36,796 bases of DNA, taken from the NCBI RefSeq assembly GCF_046707225.1, contig NZ_JBJKOP010000013.1:1-36796 (forward strand). The letters run 5' to 3'. The notes under the pieces are model-generated. The model saw only the letters and a program-made list of their open reading frames with translations, was not told the origin of the DNA and did no database searches. Below are positions 26,236-33,791 of the stretch, one piece after another. A program made the translations under genes and the position numbers. How positions within the stretch are numbered: the stretch's first letter is position 1; each line of letters opens with the position of its first letter. This stretch comes from Caproicibacter sp046707225 (GTDB taxonomy: Bacteria > Bacillota > Clostridia > Oscillospirales > Acutalibacteraceae).

Positions 26236-26260
26236 ATTCACCCTTGATTCAGACAGAATA
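26231..26260 (+). promoter_or_regulatory. Candidate sigma-G-type sporulation promoter of spoVAC-spoVAD
   Basis: CGCATA (26231-26236), a 17-bp spacer and CAGAATA (26254-26260) resemble the sigma-G consensus (TGMATA and CATnnTA), one mismatch in each box. spoVA operons are sigma-G controlled in Bacillus. The site overlaps the beginning of the truncated PadR frame on the other strand. Confidence 0.45.
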
Positions 26261-26291
26261 AAAGTAACTGAAACGAAAGGGGCAAAGAACA

Positions 26292-26735
26292 TTGACGGTT
26301 TCGAAAAAAGAATATAAAACAATGGCGGACAAAGCTTCCCCGCCGACAAAATGGGGTAAAAACATGGTCATGGCCTTTCTGGTCGGCGGCGGCATCTGCG
26401 CGCTTGGTCAGGCGTTTCTTCACCTTTACCTGTACTTCGGGCTGGACAAGAAGGGAGCGAGCACCTTCGTTTCCATCACCCTGATTTTTCTCAGCGCGCT
26501 GCTGACCGCGCTGCGGGTTTACGACAATATCGGCAAGCACGCCGGGGCCGGATCGCTGGTGCCGATCACCGGATTCGCAAACTCGATCGTTTCGCCCGCG
26601 ATGGAATTCAAAAACGAGGGCTACGTGCTGGGCATCGGCGGCAAGATGTTCGTCATTGCCGGGCCTGTGCTGGTTTACGGGATCGCGGCGTCGATTCTGT
26701 ACGGGCTGATCCTGTGGTTCTTCCACTTATATTAA
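26292..26735 (+). CDS. spoVAC: Stage V sporulation protein AC
   Basis: This 147-residue membrane protein has three to four hydrophobic segments and the family motifs FLVGGGICALGQ, NIGKHAGAGSLVPITGFANS and FVIAGPVLVYG. SpoVAC is part of the inner-membrane channel that moves dipicolinic acid into forming spores and releases it on germination; the Bacillus protein behaves as a mechanosensitive channel. I used the TTG at 26292 because AAAGGGG precedes it. spoVAD follows by 15 bp. Confidence 0.96.
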   Translation: MTVSKKEYKTMADKASPPTKWGKNMVMAFLVGGGICALGQAFLHLYLYFGLDKKGASTFVSITLIFLSALLTALRVYDNIGKHAGAGSLVPITGFANSIVSPAMEFKNEGYVLGIGGKMFVIAGPVLVYGIAASILYGLILWFFHLY

Positions 26736-26750
26736 CGGGGAGTTGAGCAT

Positions 26751-27773
26751 ATGCCGCAGAAAAAAGGAAAATACACGTTTGAGCTGATGACGACCCCAGC
26801 GGTGCTGGGGTACGCGGCGGTCGTCGGAAAAAAAGAGGGCGAGGGCCCCTACGGAAAATACTACGACCAGTGCCACAACGACACGACTTTGGGGGAATCC
26901 AGCTGGGAAAAGGCGGAAAGCCGCATGCAGAACGAGGCGGTGAATATCGCGCTGAGAAAGTCAAACCTGAAAAATACGGACATTGACTGCATTTTTGCCG
27001 GCGACCTTTTAAATCAGTGCATCTCCTCCACGTTTGGACTGAAAAGCCTGGATATTCCGTTTCTGGGGCAGTTTGGGGCCTGTTCCACCATGGCGCAGAC
27101 GCTCGGAATCGCCTCGCTGTTTGTTGAGTCCGGCGCGGCCGTCCGCGCGGCGGCGGTGACCTCCTCCCACTTCTGTTCGGCGGAGCGCCAGTACCGCTTT
27201 CCGCTGGAATACGGCGGCCAGCGCACGCCGACCGCGCAGTGGACCGCGACGGCGGCCGGGTGCGTCCTGCTTGGCAAGCGGCAGGACAATCCCGGGGCCA
27301 AAATCGGGTTGAGGGCGGTTACGTTCGGCAGAATCGCCGATTTCGGCATCAAGGATGCGAACAACATGGGCGCGGCGATGGCCCCCGCCGCCGCGCAGAC
27401 GCTGATGGACTTTTTCAAGGATTCGGAATCGTCGCCGCAGGAATTCGACCTGATTCTGACCGGAGACCTCGGTTTTATCGGCAGCGAACTTCTCGAGGAG
27501 ATCCTCGGGAAGGAGGGAATCGACATCAAGCCGGTGCATAACGACTGCGGAATGATGATTTACGACCGGGAAAAGCAGGACGTCCACGCGGGCGGCTCGG
27601 GCTGCGGATGCAGCGCGGCCATTTTGTGCTCCGCCATCCTGCAGCAGATGGAGCAGGGACAGCTTCACAACGTGCTGTTTGTCGGTACCGGCGCGCTGAT
27701 GTCGCCGACTTCCTCCCAGCAGGGGGAGAGCATCCCAAGCGTCGCGCATCTGGTCTATCTGACGGCAACGTGA
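26751..27773 (+). CDS. spoVAD: Stage V sporulation protein AD
   Basis: This 340-residue soluble protein has a thiolase-like fold that binds dipicolinic acid at the inner spore membrane. Family blocks are present: VFAGDLLNQ-type (here IFAGDLLNQ), FGACSTMAQTLGIAS, SSHFCSAERQYRFPLEYGGQRTPTAQWT and HAGGSGCGCSA. The length is normal. GGGGAG precedes the ATG. The usual next gene, spoVAE, is missing: the stop is followed by about 100 bp and a convergent gene. Confidence 0.96.
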   Translation: MPQKKGKYTFELMTTPAVLGYAAVVGKKEGEGPYGKYYDQCHNDTTLGESSWEKAESRMQNEAVNIALRKSNLKNTDIDCIFAGDLLNQCISSTFGLKSLDIPFLGQFGACSTMAQTLGIASLFVESGAAVRAAAVTSSHFCSAERQYRFPLEYGGQRTPTAQWTATAAGCVLLGKRQDNPGAKIGLRAVTFGRIADFGIKDANNMGAAMAPAAAQTLMDFFKDSESSPQEFDLILTGDLGFIGSELLEEILGKEGIDIKPVHNDCGMMIYDREKQDVHAGGSGCGCSAAILCSAILQQMEQGQLHNVLFVGTGALMSPTSSQQGESIPSVAHLVYLTAT

Positions 27774-27821
27774 TGCGGACCCTGCCGGCCCGGGCGCAAA
27801 GCGCCGCACCGCGACAGGCTC

Positions 27822-27862
27822 AAAAAACGACCGCCCGGCCTGGTTCCAGGCGGGCGGTCGTT
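27822..27862 (-). terminator. Terminator of the phosphohexomutase gene
   Basis: A long GC-rich hairpin (12 plus 5 bp with one bulged G). On the minus strand it is followed by a T-run (plus-strand A's at 27822-27827). On the plus strand the tail is GTAAAA, so spoVAD probably ends less cleanly. Confidence 0.85.
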
Positions 27863-27876
27863 GTAAAAAGTGAGAG

Positions 27877-29397
27877 TTAAAGGTTCTTGTTCAAAGACGA
27901 GAGATCCAGGCCGGCGCAGCCGTTCAGATAAACGGAAAGCTGCTCCAGAATCCGCTTGACTCCGCCTTTTTGGTCGCTTTCAACATTCAGCGGCATGATC
28001 GGGTCGTGGACGCTCAGGCGCAGCAGGAACCATCCGTCCCCGTGTTCGCCGTCCAGCGAGACCCGGATGCCCTCGTAATTGTTCGGGGCCTCGGTCCAGC
28101 CGGGCTGCCCGAGGGTGTATTTCCGCAGCCCGGAGATCACGGCTTCGCCGCATTCGCGGAAGTTTTCCTTCCGGATCGGGAAGCGAAGCTCCAGCGCCTC
28201 CGCGGGCTCCCGCAGCGGTTCCAGAAGATCGCCGATGGTTTTGCCCTGCGCGCGCAGGCGCGCGGACAAAATGATGATCTTCGTCACCAGATACGCGCCG
28301 TCGTCGAGAAAATAGTTTTCCCGCATGGCCGCGTGTCCGGAGGTTTCAATCGCGAGCGGACAGTCGACCCCCTCCGCGTTCAGGCGGACGGCTTCGTTGA
28401 TAACGTTGCGGTAGCCGCGCTTAAAACGGTGGTGTTTTCCGCCCAGCGTTTTTTCAATGTATTCCGTCAGGCCGCTGGAGGTGACGGAATCGGTGACGAC
28501 CGTTCCGCCGGGGCAGCTTTCCAGCGCGATGTGGGAGGCGAGCGCCACAAGTCGGTTGCGGTTGATTTCTTCGCCCGCCGCGTCGACAGCTCCGCCGCGG
28601 TCCACGTCCGTGTCGAAAATGACGCCGAGGTCCGCCTTCGCGCGAATCACCGCGCCGCAGACGGAACGCATCGCCGTTTCGTTTTCGGGGTTCGGGATAT
28701 GGTTCGGGAACATGCCGTCGGGTTCGAGAAACTGGCTGCCGGAAACATCCGCGCCCAGCGGTTCCAGCACGTCGCGCGCGTAAAAGCCGCCCGCGCCGTT
28801 CCCGGCGTCAACGACGATGTGAAAGCCGGAAAGGGGCCTGTCGTAATCGGCGGCGTTCACGCCTTTGCGAATCATGTCGCAAAGATCGGCGCAGTAGCGG
28901 CTCATGTAATCCGCAGATTCCAGCGTGCCTTTTCCGGGGGCCGGTTTTTCCCCGTTTTGAGCGTGCAGGAGAATTTGTTCAATATCAGGGCCGTCCAGAC
29001 CGCCGTCCGGCGTAAAGAATTTCAGCCCGTTGCGGTTCCATGGGTGGTGGCTCGCGGTAATCTGCACGGAGCCGTCGCAGGACAGGCCGCGCGTCACATG
29101 GAACATGGACGGCGTGGAGGCAAGCCCGCAGCCCAGCACGTTTACGCCGGAGGCGGTCAGCGCGCCGCAGACGGCGGAGAAAATTCGCTCCGCCGACACG
29201 CGGCTGTCGTGTCCGACGGCGACGCGGAGCTCTTTGACCGGTTTGCCCGCGCGCGCGGACAGCCACAGCGCAAAGCCGTCGGCCAGCTTCCCAAGTGTTT
29301 CGTCGGTCAGGTTTACCGCCTCGCCGTTAACGCCCTCGCTAGCCACGCCTCGGATGTCCGTTCCGCTTTTCAGCTGTTTCCAGTAGGAATTTAACAA
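27877..29397 (-). CDS. Phosphomannomutase/phosphoglucomutase-family alpha-D-phosphohexomutase
   Basis: This 506-residue enzyme interconverts hexose-6-phosphate and hexose-1-phosphate. The phosphoserine loop is TASHHPWNRNG, the metal loop DTDVDRGG, the sugar-specificity loop ETSGHAA, and a C-terminal phosphate-binding region follows NYEGIRVSLDG. The family name fits ManB/Pgm/GlmM; the ETSGHAA loop suggests glucose/mannose rather than glucosamine. The TTG at 29397 is preferred to an ATG at 29445, because AAAGGGG precedes the TTG while the ATG lies almost on the predicted transcription start. Confidence 0.92.
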   Translation of the reverse strand: MLNSYWKQLKSGTDIRGVASEGVNGEAVNLTDETLGKLADGFALWLSARAGKPVKELRVAVGHDSRVSAERIFSAVCGALTASGVNVLGCGLASTPSMFHVTRGLSCDGSVQITASHHPWNRNGLKFFTPDGGLDGPDIEQILLHAQNGEKPAPGKGTLESADYMSRYCADLCDMIRKGVNAADYDRPLSGFHIVVDAGNGAGGFYARDVLEPLGADVSGSQFLEPDGMFPNHIPNPENETAMRSVCGAVIRAKADLGVIFDTDVDRGGAVDAAGEEINRNRLVALASHIALESCPGGTVVTDSVTSSGLTEYIEKTLGGKHHRFKRGYRNVINEAVRLNAEGVDCPLAIETSGHAAMRENYFLDDGAYLVTKIIILSARLRAQGKTIGDLLEPLREPAEALELRFPIRKENFRECGEAVISGLRKYTLGQPGWTEAPNNYEGIRVSLDGEHGDGWFLLRLSVHDPIMPLNVESDQKGGVKRILEQLSVYLNGCAGLDLSSLNKNL

Positions 29398-29453
29398 GGT
29401 TTTGGCCCCTTTCGTCGGGCCCTGCGCAGCAAGACCCGGGTTCATTTGCTCTC

Positions 29454-29482
29454 ATTATAGAGCCTGCGCGGATATTTGTAAA
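29454..29482 (-). promoter_or_regulatory. Sigma-A-type promoter of the phosphohexomutase gene
   Basis: On the minus strand, TTTACA (29477-29482), 17 bp and a perfect TATAAT (29454-29459). The start falls near 29447, which rules against the ATG at 29445 and for the TTG at 29397. Confidence 0.8.
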
Positions 29483-29494
29483 CGGGGTGAAAGA

Positions 29495-30181
29495 ATGGAA
29501 CAATTAATCTCGGTGACGGATTTGACAAAGATTTATATGATGGGTGACTGCGAGGTGTACGCGCTCGCCGGGGTCACGCTCCGCGTGAACCGGGGCGAAT
29601 TTCTCGCGATCGTCGGGCAGTCCGGCAGCGGAAAATCAACCCTGATGAATATCATCGGATGCCTGGACACGCCCTCTTCCGGGGAATATTATCTGGAGGG
29701 CGAAAACGTCGCGGGGCTGAGCGAAAAAAAGTTAACGCGGATTCGCAACCGCCGCATCGGGTTCATCTTTCAGAGTTTCAACCTGATCAGCGGGCAGGAC
29801 GCCCTGGAAAACGTCGAGCTTCCTCTGGTTTACCGCGGAATTCCCAGAGCGGAGCGGCGCGCGCTGGCGCAGGAGGCGCTGATCGAGGTCGGGCTGGGCG
29901 GCAGAATGCACCACCGCCCGGCGCAGATGAGCGGCGGGCAGCAGCAGCGGGTCGCCATCGCCCGCGCCATCGCGGCAAGGCCGCCGATCCTTCTTGCGGA
30001 CGAGCCGACCGGCAACCTGGATTCGCACTCCGGCGGAGAGGTGATGGAGATCCTGCACTCGCTGCACCGAATGGGGCGCACCGTCGTGCTGATCACGCAC
30101 GACGACCGGATCGCGGAGACCGCCGACCGCGTGGTCCGCATTCAGGATGGGAAAATCGCTTCAGAGGAAAAACGGAATTGA
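29495..30181 (+). CDS. ABC transporter ATPase, MacB/LolD-type, without a permease gene
   Basis: This 228-residue ATP-binding subunit has Walker A GQSGSGKST at 41-49, the Q-loop FIFQSFNLI, signature MSGGQQQRVAIARA, Walker B ILLADEP followed by TGNLDSHS, and the switch His in LITHDD. The TGNLD and VYALAGV features mark the MacB/LolD/FtsE-like group that drives mechanotransmission permeases or peptide and antibiotic efflux. The usual FtsX/MacB permease does not follow. GGGGTG precedes the ATG, and the frame upstream to 29402 is not used. It is divergent from the phosphohexomutase gene. Confidence 0.93.
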   Translation: MEQLISVTDLTKIYMMGDCEVYALAGVTLRVNRGEFLAIVGQSGSGKSTLMNIIGCLDTPSSGEYYLEGENVAGLSEKKLTRIRNRRIGFIFQSFNLISGQDALENVELPLVYRGIPRAERRALAQEALIEVGLGGRMHHRPAQMSGGQQQRVAIARAIAARPPILLADEPTGNLDSHSGGEVMEILHSLHRMGRTVVLITHDDRIAETADRVVRIQDGKIASEEKRN

Positions 30182-30204
30182 CAAACAGCGCCGTCGGGTA
30201 TAAT
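30178..30204 (+). promoter_or_regulatory. Promoter of the 87-residue protein gene
   Basis: Perfect TTGACA (30178-30183) overlaps the stop codon of the ABC gene, and a perfect TATAAT (30199-30204) follows after a short 15-bp spacer. A TAATAT at 17 bp is an alternative -10. Confidence 0.65.
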
Positions 30205-30256
30205 ATGGAAATCAGAAAATTTATTCCCGCTCTAGGCGGCGAAAGGAGGCTCGCTC

Positions 30257-30520
30257 ATGTCTTCTCCGGTACAACTGCACGACGTCGATGTAAATTCTTT
30301 TTTAAAGGTCCTTGACGACTGCAAGGGCAAAGTGTTCCTGGTAACTGACGAAGGAGACCGGCTCAACCTGAAGAGCAAGCTCAGCCAGCTTGTCGGTCTG
30401 ACAAGACTGATTGAAGGCGGCAAGATTGCCGAGGCCTTTGTCATGTGCGACGATCCCGAGGATGAGTCAAAGCTGTTTCGTTTCAACCTCTTTGGAAGCG
30501 AAGGAAAAGAACCGAAGTAA
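30257..30520 (+). CDS. Small conserved clostridial protein, unknown function
   Basis: This 87-residue soluble protein follows a perfect AAAGGAGG site, has its own promoter and a strong terminator, so it is well expressed and monocistronic. The centre reads VTDEGDRLNLKSKLSQLVGLTRLIEGG and the end MCDDPEDESKLFRFNLFG. I recall similar small proteins in many Oscillospiraceae genomes, sometimes labelled 'polya polymerase' without support. The strand-helix-strand look suggests a compact alpha/beta fold. No catalytic or binding motif is visible. Confidence 0.88.
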   Translation: MSSPVQLHDVDVNSFLKVLDDCKGKVFLVTDEGDRLNLKSKLSQLVGLTRLIEGGKIAEAFVMCDDPEDESKLFRFNLFGSEGKEPK

Positions 30521-30525
30521 TAAAC

Positions 30526-30560
30526 AAAACAGCCGGGGCGAAAGCCCCGGCTGTTTTTTT
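30526..30560. terminator. Bidirectional terminator
   Basis: A 14-bp stem closed by a stable GAAA tetraloop (AACAGCCGGGGC half-stem) is followed by seven T's on the plus strand, with A's on the other side. It serves the 87-residue gene and probably the convergent surface-protein gene. Confidence 0.93.
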
Positions 30561-30566
30561 GCAAGA

Positions 30567-31637
30567 TTAAATATCGTCGTTGAAGAATTTATCCCAGTCG
30601 AAATTCTTTTTCCCCCCGTCGACCGCGCGCGCCTGGGAACGGGAAGAGTCGTAATCCTTCCGCCGGGGGGCCTCGCCGCGCGCCTGCGGAGGAATGGGCC
30701 TTGTGTCGTCCGAATCCGATCCGGAACTCCGGGCCCGCGGCTCGGACTCCGGTTCTTCCGGCGCGGCATGGGGGCCGGCGCTGTTGGAGCTGATGTCGGT
30801 GAATTCCATGTCGTCAAACTCCTCCGTGCCGGTGCCGGACTTTGGGCCGCGCGGGCCAGGGCCGCTGAAAAACTGAAGATAAATAAAGGCCCCGATGCCG
30901 CAGGCGGACAGAACGATCAGCGCGATTCCCGCCGGGAACAGCCAGGAACCGCCCCCGCCATGCGGGGCGGCCGACGATGCCTGGGAAGACACGGCCCCCG
31001 CGGCGGACGACGCCTGCGAGCCGGTCGAAAGGATGGAATTCCAATCCTCGGATGAGAGCACGTCGGGGTCGCTGACGGCCTCTTCCGCGCGGGACGCCGC
31101 CTGTTCCACTTCCCGCTGATGTGTGTCCACGCTCGCGTAGCTGGAGGGTTTCCGGCTGGATTCGGCGCTCGCCTCCCATTTAGCGGTCAGCGAGATTTCC
31201 GAATAGATCTCGAAGGAAGAGGAAACCTTCGCGCCGTTCATGGTCCAGTAGTCGAACAGGTAGCCTTTACGCGTTGGCACGGCCAGTTCCTTCACCTGCG
31301 TTCCGGGCTTTACATTGACGACCCTGACCGCGCTGCCGTCGTTGTAATCCAGCTTGACCATAACGGTTTCTTCCTGCGAAGGGACGTCCACATTCCCGGT
31401 TCCGTCCGAAGAAGACGTGACCTGCGATTCGCCGGAGGAAACGGAAGACGGCGAAGAGGAGGAGGATTTCTGAGACGAGGAAACGGACGAAGACACGTTC
31501 ACATCTGACGAAACCGGAGTGGAAGAGTCGTTTTCCGGCGAGACGCCGGCTTGGGCGAACGCGGTCACAGTGAAAAAAACCGCGCTGAAAAGAACGGTAA
31601 AAAGGACAATTATGTATTTTTTTATTCTTTGATTCAT
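30567..31637 (-). CDS. Surface protein with one InlB-type (Listeria-Bacteroides) repeat and a membrane anchor
   Basis: This 356-residue protein has a Sec signal peptide (1-28), then a Ser/Val-rich low-complexity stretch (about 35-85). One InlB B-repeat follows (about 92-154; ends YWTMNGAKVSSSFEIYSEISLTAKWE), then a helical and Ser-rich linker. A transmembrane segment (about 232-256) precedes a polar 100-residue C-terminal tail that would be cytoplasmic. B-repeats are extracellular beta-grasp-like modules in adhesins. A single repeat on a membrane-spanning stalk is unusual and could be a sensor or cell-envelope protein. I chose the ATG at 31637, after AGAGGA. Confidence 0.8.
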   Translation of the reverse strand: MNQRIKKYIIVLFTVLFSAVFFTVTAFAQAGVSPENDSSTPVSSDVNVSSSVSSSQKSSSSSPSSVSSGESQVTSSSDGTGNVDVPSQEETVMVKLDYNDGSAVRVVNVKPGTQVKELAVPTRKGYLFDYWTMNGAKVSSSFEIYSEISLTAKWEASAESSRKPSSYASVDTHQREVEQAASRAEEAVSDPDVLSSEDWNSILSTGSQASSAAGAVSSQASSAAPHGGGGSWLFPAGIALIVLSACGIGAFIYLQFFSGPGPRGPKSGTGTEEFDDMEFTDISSNSAGPHAAPEEPESEPRARSSGSDSDDTRPIPPQARGEAPRRKDYDSSRSQARAVDGGKKNFDWDKFFNDDI

Positions 31638-31750
31638 ATCATGCAAATCCTCTCAACAAAAACTCTTCTCATATTAGCATATCCGGGTGTCAAAATACAA
31701 CTGGAACCGTACAGAAAGAAATAACATTTTTTCTGATCGCTCTGAAAAGT

Positions 31751-31779
31751 TTGAAAAACAGGCTCCGCGGTGCTATAAT
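31751..31779 (+). promoter_or_regulatory. Sigma-A-type promoter of degV
   Basis: TTGAAA (31751-31756), a 17-bp spacer and a perfect TATAAT (31774-31779), about 38 bp before the ATG at 31817. Confidence 0.85.
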
Positions 31780-31816
31780 GACATTTAATTACAAGCAATT
31801 TGGAGGAGATTATTCC

Positions 31817-32659
31817 ATGGCCGTTTTGATCAGCGCCGACAGCGCCTGCGATTTGTTTCCCGACTTGTACAAGCAGCGCGGGATTACGATTGTTCCACTT
31901 TCGATCAATATCGGCGACGCGTCCTATAAGGATGTTTTTGAAATCGGGCCGGACGAACTTTTCAAGGACTATGAGCGCACCCACCGGCTGCCGAAAACCG
32001 CGGCCCCTTCGCCTTACGACTTTTTTGAGGTGTTCCGCAAAGCCAAGGAAAACGGCGACACCGTGGTGCATCTTGCCATGAATTCCACGTTTTCCTCTTC
32101 CTACCAGAACGCCTGCATTGCAGCCGAAGAATTCGACAACGTCTATGTTGTCAATACTTATACGTTAAGCTCCGCTCAGGGATTATTGGTTTTGCGCGCG
32201 GCGAATATGCGCGACGCGGGATGCTCCGCAGAAGAAATTTACGAGCAGATGGAAAAGGATAAACAGCGCGTGCGCGCCTATGTTCTGATTGACAATCTTG
32301 AATATGTTTACCAGGGCGGCAGAGCAACCAGAATGCAGCTGGTCGGCGCAAATCTTTTAAAGCTGCACCCTTGCCTTCTTTTGGATAACCGGGGCATTCT
32401 GTCCGCCTGCAAAAAATTCCGCGGCAATTTTCAGCAGGTGTGCCGGGAATACGCCCGGTTTGTTCTGTCGCAGCCGAATCCGGACAGCGAGCGCGCGTTT
32501 GTTTCCACCACCGGAATGGATCAGAAGCTGTTCGATGAAATCGTCGGAATGGTAAAAGACAGCGGAAGGTTCCGGGAGGTGCTGACCTCCCGCGCGGGAT
32601 GCTCGATGACGGCCCACACAGGGCCGAACACACTCGTGATTTTTTACATGGAGAAATAA
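31817..32659 (+). CDS. DegV family fatty-acid-binding protein
   Basis: This 280-residue protein opens with ISADSACDL and has the family blocks PKTAAPSPYDFFEVF, HLAMNSTFSSSYQNA, LEYVYQGGRATRMQLVGA and the closing HTGPNTLVIFY. DegV/FakB proteins bind a fatty acid and in some species hand it to a DegV-partner kinase (FakA), which is not in the window. The ATG at 31817 has GGAGGAG upstream and a strong promoter; the extra 22 codons of the longest frame lie inside the promoter and are not translated. Confidence 0.94.
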   Translation: MAVLISADSACDLFPDLYKQRGITIVPLSINIGDASYKDVFEIGPDELFKDYERTHRLPKTAAPSPYDFFEVFRKAKENGDTVVHLAMNSTFSSSYQNACIAAEEFDNVYVVNTYTLSSAQGLLVLRAANMRDAGCSAEEIYEQMEKDKQRVRAYVLIDNLEYVYQGGRATRMQLVGANLLKLHPCLLLDNRGILSACKKFRGNFQQVCREYARFVLSQPNPDSERAFVSTTGMDQKLFDEIVGMVKDSGRFREVLTSRAGCSMTAHTGPNTLVIFYMEK

Positions 32660-32698
32660 CAGCCGCGCGGCGGCTGTGCGGGAAGAGAGAGGATTTGC

Positions 32699-33736
32699 GT
32701 GAAATCAATACAGACCCGCAGGCTTTTGCTGCGGCCCTGGTGCATGGAAGACCTTGAGGATTTTTACGCGTATGCGAAGGACCCGGAAATCGGGCCAAAC
32801 GCGGGCTGGAAACCACATTCCTCGCTCGACGAAAGCCGTGAAATCCTGAAAAGCTTTGTGGGGAACGAAGAAGTCAACGCGATCGTTCTGCGGGAAACCG
32901 GAAGGGCGGTCGGCTCGCTGGGGCTGCACCCCGACCGCCTTTCGCATGAGGGTATGGGTCCCTGCCGGGAGGTCGGCTATGTGCTGGCGCGGGAGTGCTG
33001 GGGCCGGGGACTGATGACGGAGGCCGTGAAACGGGCGCAGCGGTACGCGTTTGAGAAAATGGGGCTTGCGCTGCTTTCGGTGGCGCATTTTCCGTTCAAT
33101 ACCCGGTCGAGCCATGTGATTGCAAAGAGCGGATTCCGCTACGAAAAGACGCTTCAGGGCTCTTACATAGATTACCGCGGCGTGAAGATGGACGAAGTAT
33201 GCTACCTGATGACCCGGGAAGAGTATTTTACCCGTCAGGACCGGGCGAACGGCCTTTTCTGCCGCCCCGGCCTGACGGAGGAGGAGGCGAGGGCCGTCTG
33301 CTCCTGGCGTTACGCGGGCGAGTACGCCCGCTACGATATGCCGGAGTGGGACGACGCCGTCGCCGGCTCATGGGCGATCACCAAACCGGAAATCCGGGAA
33401 TCCCAATATTGGGCGGTTCTGGATTTTGCCGGGGAGCTGTACGCCTTTTTCCGCTTCCGGGAAACCGAATCCGGCATGACGGTCGGCCTTGGCGTGAACC
33501 CGGAGTCCTGCGGAAACGGGAGCGGGCGGCAAGTCATGAAGCTGATTTTGGACAGCTTCCGGCAGAAGTACCCCGGCATGCCGCTGGAGCTGGACGTGCA
33601 GGACTGGAACCGGCGCGCCGTCTCCTGCTATGAAAACGCCGGATTTGTCATTACGGACCACCATTTCATGAAGACGCACCTGGGCGAGGCAACGTATTAC
33701 CGGATGCGGTATACGCCGGGCGAGATACAAATATAA
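32699..33736 (+). CDS. Double GNAT acetyltransferase (RimJ/RimL-like domain fused to a second GNAT)
   Basis: In this 345-residue protein, the N-terminal half (about 1-175) is a RimJ/RimL GNAT: TRRLLLRPW, the acetyl-CoA motif ECWGRGLMTEAV, and NTRSSHVIAKSGFRYE. The C-terminal half (about 190-340) is a second, more compact GNAT with VNPESCGNGSGRQVMKLIL and NRRAVSCYENAGF. Both acetyl-CoA loops look intact, so both domains may be active. It starts with GTG after GAGAGAGG, 40 bp behind degV, so co-transcription is likely. Substrates are unknown. Confidence 0.9.
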   Translation: MKSIQTRRLLLRPWCMEDLEDFYAYAKDPEIGPNAGWKPHSSLDESREILKSFVGNEEVNAIVLRETGRAVGSLGLHPDRLSHEGMGPCREVGYVLARECWGRGLMTEAVKRAQRYAFEKMGLALLSVAHFPFNTRSSHVIAKSGFRYEKTLQGSYIDYRGVKMDEVCYLMTREEYFTRQDRANGLFCRPGLTEEEARAVCSWRYAGEYARYDMPEWDDAVAGSWAITKPEIRESQYWAVLDFAGELYAFFRFRETESGMTVGLGVNPESCGNGSGRQVMKLILDSFRQKYPGMPLELDVQDWNRRAVSCYENAGFVITDHHFMKTHLGEATYYRMRYTPGEIQI

Positions 33737-33741
33737 AGAAT

Positions 33742-33791
33742 AAGCCGGCCTTGGACGGGAAACATCCCGCCCGAAGACCGGCTTTCTTTTT
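33742..33791 (+). terminator. Terminator of the degV-GNAT unit
   Basis: A 7-bp outer stem (AAGCCGG/CCGGCTT), an inner GGG/CCC pairing, and T-rich CTTTTTA. It ends on the stop codon of the convergent dus gene. Confidence 0.75.

Noticed and set aside
27970..29394. 474-codon plus-strand frame opposite the phosphohexomutase gene
   Set aside because: The minus-strand protein has all active-site loops intact; this frame has none and no ribosome site.
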